The notes beneath the pieces were generated by a model. The model did not search any database. It saw only the letters and a list, made by a program, of their open reading frames with translations, and was not told where the DNA came from. Positions 7,845-9,408 of a DNA stretch of 9,408 nt are shown one piece after another; within the stretch, counting starts at the first letter, position 1; every line of letters begins with the position of its first letter. The stretch lies in NCBI GenBank assembly GCA_046154695.1, contig JBJXFI010000086.1, forward strand, positions 1 to 9,408, read 5' to 3'. Position numbers and translations under genes: made by a program. The DNA comes from DALYLB01 sp046154695 (GTDB taxonomy: Bacteria; Acidobacteriota; Blastocatellia; RBC074).

Positions 7845-9023
7845 TTAGTTCGGATAGGGCGCATTTTTGCGAACGACCCGAATCTGGTGATCCGTAAATT
7901 GATGATGCGCCCCCGGAAGCTCGACCTTCGGCATATGGCACGCGGCGCAATTCCGGCCGGCTTTCGGGCAGGCCGGCGGACTCTTCGCAGTTATCGGCGC
8001 CTTCCGGCCGGTCTGATGACATGCCGTGCATTTTTGGTCGTAAAACCCGGCCTCCGTCTCGAGTTCTTCATGCGGATTGTGACAGGCCAGACAACTGATC
8101 CTCTTGTCCCGATGGTCATAACACTTGCTGTTGAACAGTCGATACGGTTGAAACCGGACATTCTCGACGCCGCGAATTCCGAGCATCTGCACCTGGATCC
8201 AAGAACGATGGCAGGCGCCGCAAAACTGCGTCATTCCCTCTGTATCGAAGAGTCCGGGATTAAAGATCTGACGATCGCGCTGCGCCGCGCCCGGCGTCCT
8301 CATGGCCGCTATGTGGCGTTCTCCTGGGCCGTGGCATCCTTCACAGGTGATGCCGGGCGTCATCAGAGACAATTCCAATTGGCCTTGGGCGACCGGACGC
8401 GTTGCGTGACAACTGAAACAATCGTTGACGGACGCTTTGTCCAACAAGCGTCCGAGTGCGGCCTCGAGGGAGCCGGGGATCGCTTTGGAGGCGCCGAGCG
8501 TGAAATCGAGCCCGCCGAGGGCGCGGTAAAAACTCACGCGGCTCTCGTAATACTTCCCCTGATATTCGAGGACATAGGTCTGCCCGACCTTGCCCTGGCC
8601 GAACCCATAGGGAATCGGCAGGCTGATCGACTCCTTTCCGTCCGTGACGCTGTAGAAGCTCTGATCGCCGCGCCGCGTGATGCTATACGTATACGGCCCC
8701 TCCTTGAAGCTCAAGTGGGGGTGCTGTCGCAGGATCCGGCTTTCCGCAGCAGGCACAAGCGCTTTCCCCATAGGGGTCGCCGGTTGCGTTAAGACTTCGT
8801 CATGACACTCGGCGCACGCGGCGTTTCCGGCATATCGCGCATTTGCGGGCGCGTGCGTCGGCCGCCATTCCGGCGCCGGATCGAACGTCTGGCGATTCGT
8901 CAACGCCGGATTCTGCCCCGCGGACCGCAGCGGAAGCCAGAGCCATAAAACCATCCCCAGCGCCACGACCAGCTTGCATCCGGTTTTGAGGCTGGCATGG
9001 CTCATGGCGCAACTGGAAAACAT
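7845..9023 (-). CDS. Periplasmic heptaheme cytochrome c, cytochrome c554-like (392 aa)
   Basis: This is an electron-transfer protein with seven CXXCH covalent heme c sites: CAECH (70-74), CFSCH (202-206), CEGCH (227-231), CGACH (268-272), CLACH (311-315), CTACH (332-336) and CAACH (359-363). A Sec signal peptide (hydrophobic 18-31, likely cleavage at SAG|Q, residue 36) sends it to the periplasm, where heme is attached. Spare histidines at 57, 101, 103, 237, 304, 318, 373, 374 and 379 could be distal heme ligands. Hemes 2-7 are packed into about 160 residues, whereas heme 1 is separated from them by 127 heme-free residues rich in Tyr, Phe and beta-type sequence. Cys301 and Cys352 lie outside the motifs. 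The layout resembles the c554/paired-CXXCH superfamily common in Acidobacteriota and Planctomycetota; no catalytic assignment is possible. The start is the ATG at 9023; the ATG at 9005 gives a more compact signal peptide, and neither has a well-spaced ribosome site. Confidence 0.88.
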   Translation of the reverse strand: MFSSCAMSHASLKTGCKLVVALGMVLWLWLPLRSAGQNPALTNRQTFDPAPEWRPTHAPANARYAGNAACAECHDEVLTQPATPMGKALVPAAESRILRQHPHLSFKEGPYTYSITRRGDQSFYSVTDGKESISLPIPYGFGQGKVGQTYVLEYQGKYYESRVSFYRALGGLDFTLGASKAIPGSLEAALGRLLDKASVNDCFSCHATRPVAQGQLELSLMTPGITCEGCHGPGERHIAAMRTPGAAQRDRQIFNPGLFDTEGMTQFCGACHRSWIQVQMLGIRGVENVRFQPYRLFNSKCYDHRDKRISCLACHNPHEELETEAGFYDQKCTACHQTGRKAPITAKSPPACPKAGRNCAACHMPKVELPGAHHQFTDHQIRVVRKNAPYPN

Positions 9024-9158
9024 CGCGACAGGGGCAGTCCTTCACGCGAGGTTATTGGCGTTCAACGAAACCACAGCCCCCACGCCGCAAACACGGAACC
9101 GTCTGCCCTCTTTACTGGATCAGGAAGCTGAATATGGAAAAAACTAAAATGTCTTTTT

Positions 9159-9176
9159 TAGAACTACGGTAGAACT
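9159..9176. promoter_or_regulatory. 7-4-7 direct repeat in the cytochrome leader (possible response-regulator site)
   Basis: TAGAACT occurs twice, separated by ACGG, giving an 11-nt period (one helical turn). Tandem 7-nt half-sites with a 4-nt spacer are the usual layout of OmpR/PhoB-family binding sites (established knowledge). The repeat lies about 22-39 nt downstream of the proposed -10, which would suit repression or a differently placed promoter. The functional reading is inference. Confidence 0.35.
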
Positions 9177-9197
9177 GCTGACCGATAATATGACCGG

Positions 9198-9227
9198 GTT
9201 ATACAATGGTTCTCAAAAGACTGTCAA
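9198..9227 (-). promoter_or_regulatory. Sigma70-type promoter of the cytochrome gene
   Basis: The minus strand has a perfect -35 TTGACA (9222-9227), an 18-nt spacer and TATAAC (9198-9203) as -10, matching the consensus at five of six positions. Transcription would begin near 9191, leaving a leader of roughly 168 nt before the ATG at 9023. This is the best promoter match in the window and sits in an AT-rich stretch. Confidence 0.6.
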
Positions 9228-9279
9228 GAGACGGGAACGCGCCTCCTTGCGAGGGGTGTGGTTAAAAGTGGGACACAAG

Positions 9280-9408
9280 AGCCCCGATAGGGGCGATGGA
9301 TGGTAGCCGGCGGTGAAGCGAAGCGTAACCGCCGGTATCGCCCGCCCCCGGCTCGCGCCCCGGCAGGGGCGCCGGACAGCGCCAAGGTCTATCGCCCCTG
9401 CCGGGGCT
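9280..9408. repeat. GC-rich palindromic repeat cluster (dispersed-repeat-like), possibly continuing past the window
   Basis: Two 18-nt outer arms, AGCCCCGATAGGGGCGAT (9280-9297) and ATCGCCCCTGCCGGGGCT (9391-9408), are inverted copies with 16 of 18 matches. Each arm folds on itself (GCCCC, 4-nt loop, GGGGC). A third copy of the core, GCCCCGGCAGGGGCG, lies at 9357-9371. Between them CCGGCGGT (9307-9314) pairs with ACCGCCGG (9328-9335) around a 13-nt loop, and GGCGC (9368-9372) pairs with GCGCC (9379-9383). There is no coding potential. The pattern of short self-complementary blocks fits a REP/MITE-like intergenic element and ends exactly at the window edge, so its true limit is unknown. Confidence 0.7.

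Larger units (their letters stand above)
9024..9279. other. Leader and promoter region of the cytochrome gene
   Basis: No gene is visible in this stretch, which is much richer in A+T between about 9120 and 9230 than the coding DNA. It holds the minus-strand promoter and a direct repeat, listed separately. A weak AT-only stem, CTAAAA (9144-9149) with TTTTAG (9156-9161), is followed on the minus strand by six T; it is too unstable to call a terminator. Near 9262-9276 the sequence TTAAAAGTGGGACAC faintly resembles the ends of some insertion sequences, but no partner end or transposase is present. Confidence 0.5.

Noticed and set aside
7821..8792. A 323-codon plus-strand frame opposite the cytochrome gene.
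   Set aside because: Seven CXXCH motifs and a signal peptide identify the minus strand as coding; this product shows no recognisable features.
9138..9161. A hairpin CTAAAA/TTTTAG followed by six T on the minus strand, resembling an attenuator in the cytochrome leader.
   Set aside because: The stem is six mostly A-T pairs and would be too unstable to stop transcription.
9262..9276. TTAAAAGTGGGACAC as a possible insertion-sequence end.
   Set aside because: There is no matching inverted end, target duplication or transposase in the window; the resemblance is vague.

Overview
The window is high-GC DNA with AT-richer gaps between genes. It carries six protein genes, and all six appear to be exported to the periplasm or outer membrane. 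The combination of an Oar-like TonB-dependent receptor with an N-terminal carboxypeptidase-regulatory-like domain, several secreted tetratricopeptide-repeat (TPR) proteins and a soluble multiheme cytochrome c is typical of Acidobacteriota, most likely a Bryobacterales/Solibacter-type bacterium. That placement comes from family resemblance only; no rRNA or other taxonomic marker is present.

Layout, left to right. (1) Minus strand: the 5' end of a small exported protein (1-177) lies 8 nt downstream of a 527-residue exported TPR protein (186-1769); the two probably form an operon. (2) A 122-bp divergent spacer (1770-1891) holds back-to-back promoter-like elements. (3) Plus strand: two exported TPR proteins (1892-2716 and 2753-3802), 36 nt apart, probably an operon. 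(4) A convergent spacer holds a strong hairpin (3852-3891) whose T-tract serves the minus-strand receptor. (5) Minus strand: a 1,228-residue TonB-dependent receptor (3925-7611) with a clear Shine-Dalgarno sequence and a 17-bp dyad in its leader. (6) Minus strand: a 392-residue cytochrome c with seven CXXCH motifs (7845-9023), served by a good sigma70-type promoter about 170 nt upstream. (7) The right end (9280-9408) is a cluster of GC-rich palindromic repeats resembling a dispersed intergenic element; it may continue past the window.

How they may work together (inference): the receptor would import a TonB-dependent substrate across the outer membrane, the cytochrome would carry or exchange electrons in the periplasm, and the TPR proteins would act as periplasmic scaffolds or assembly partners. 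The cytochrome and receptor lie head to tail without a convincing terminator between them, so partial co-transcription is possible. No substrate can be named. I found no RNA gene, CRISPR array, transposase or complete mobile element. The recognisable families here are known; the less ordinary points are the heme arrangement of the cytochrome, the regulatory repeats and the terminal palindrome cluster.
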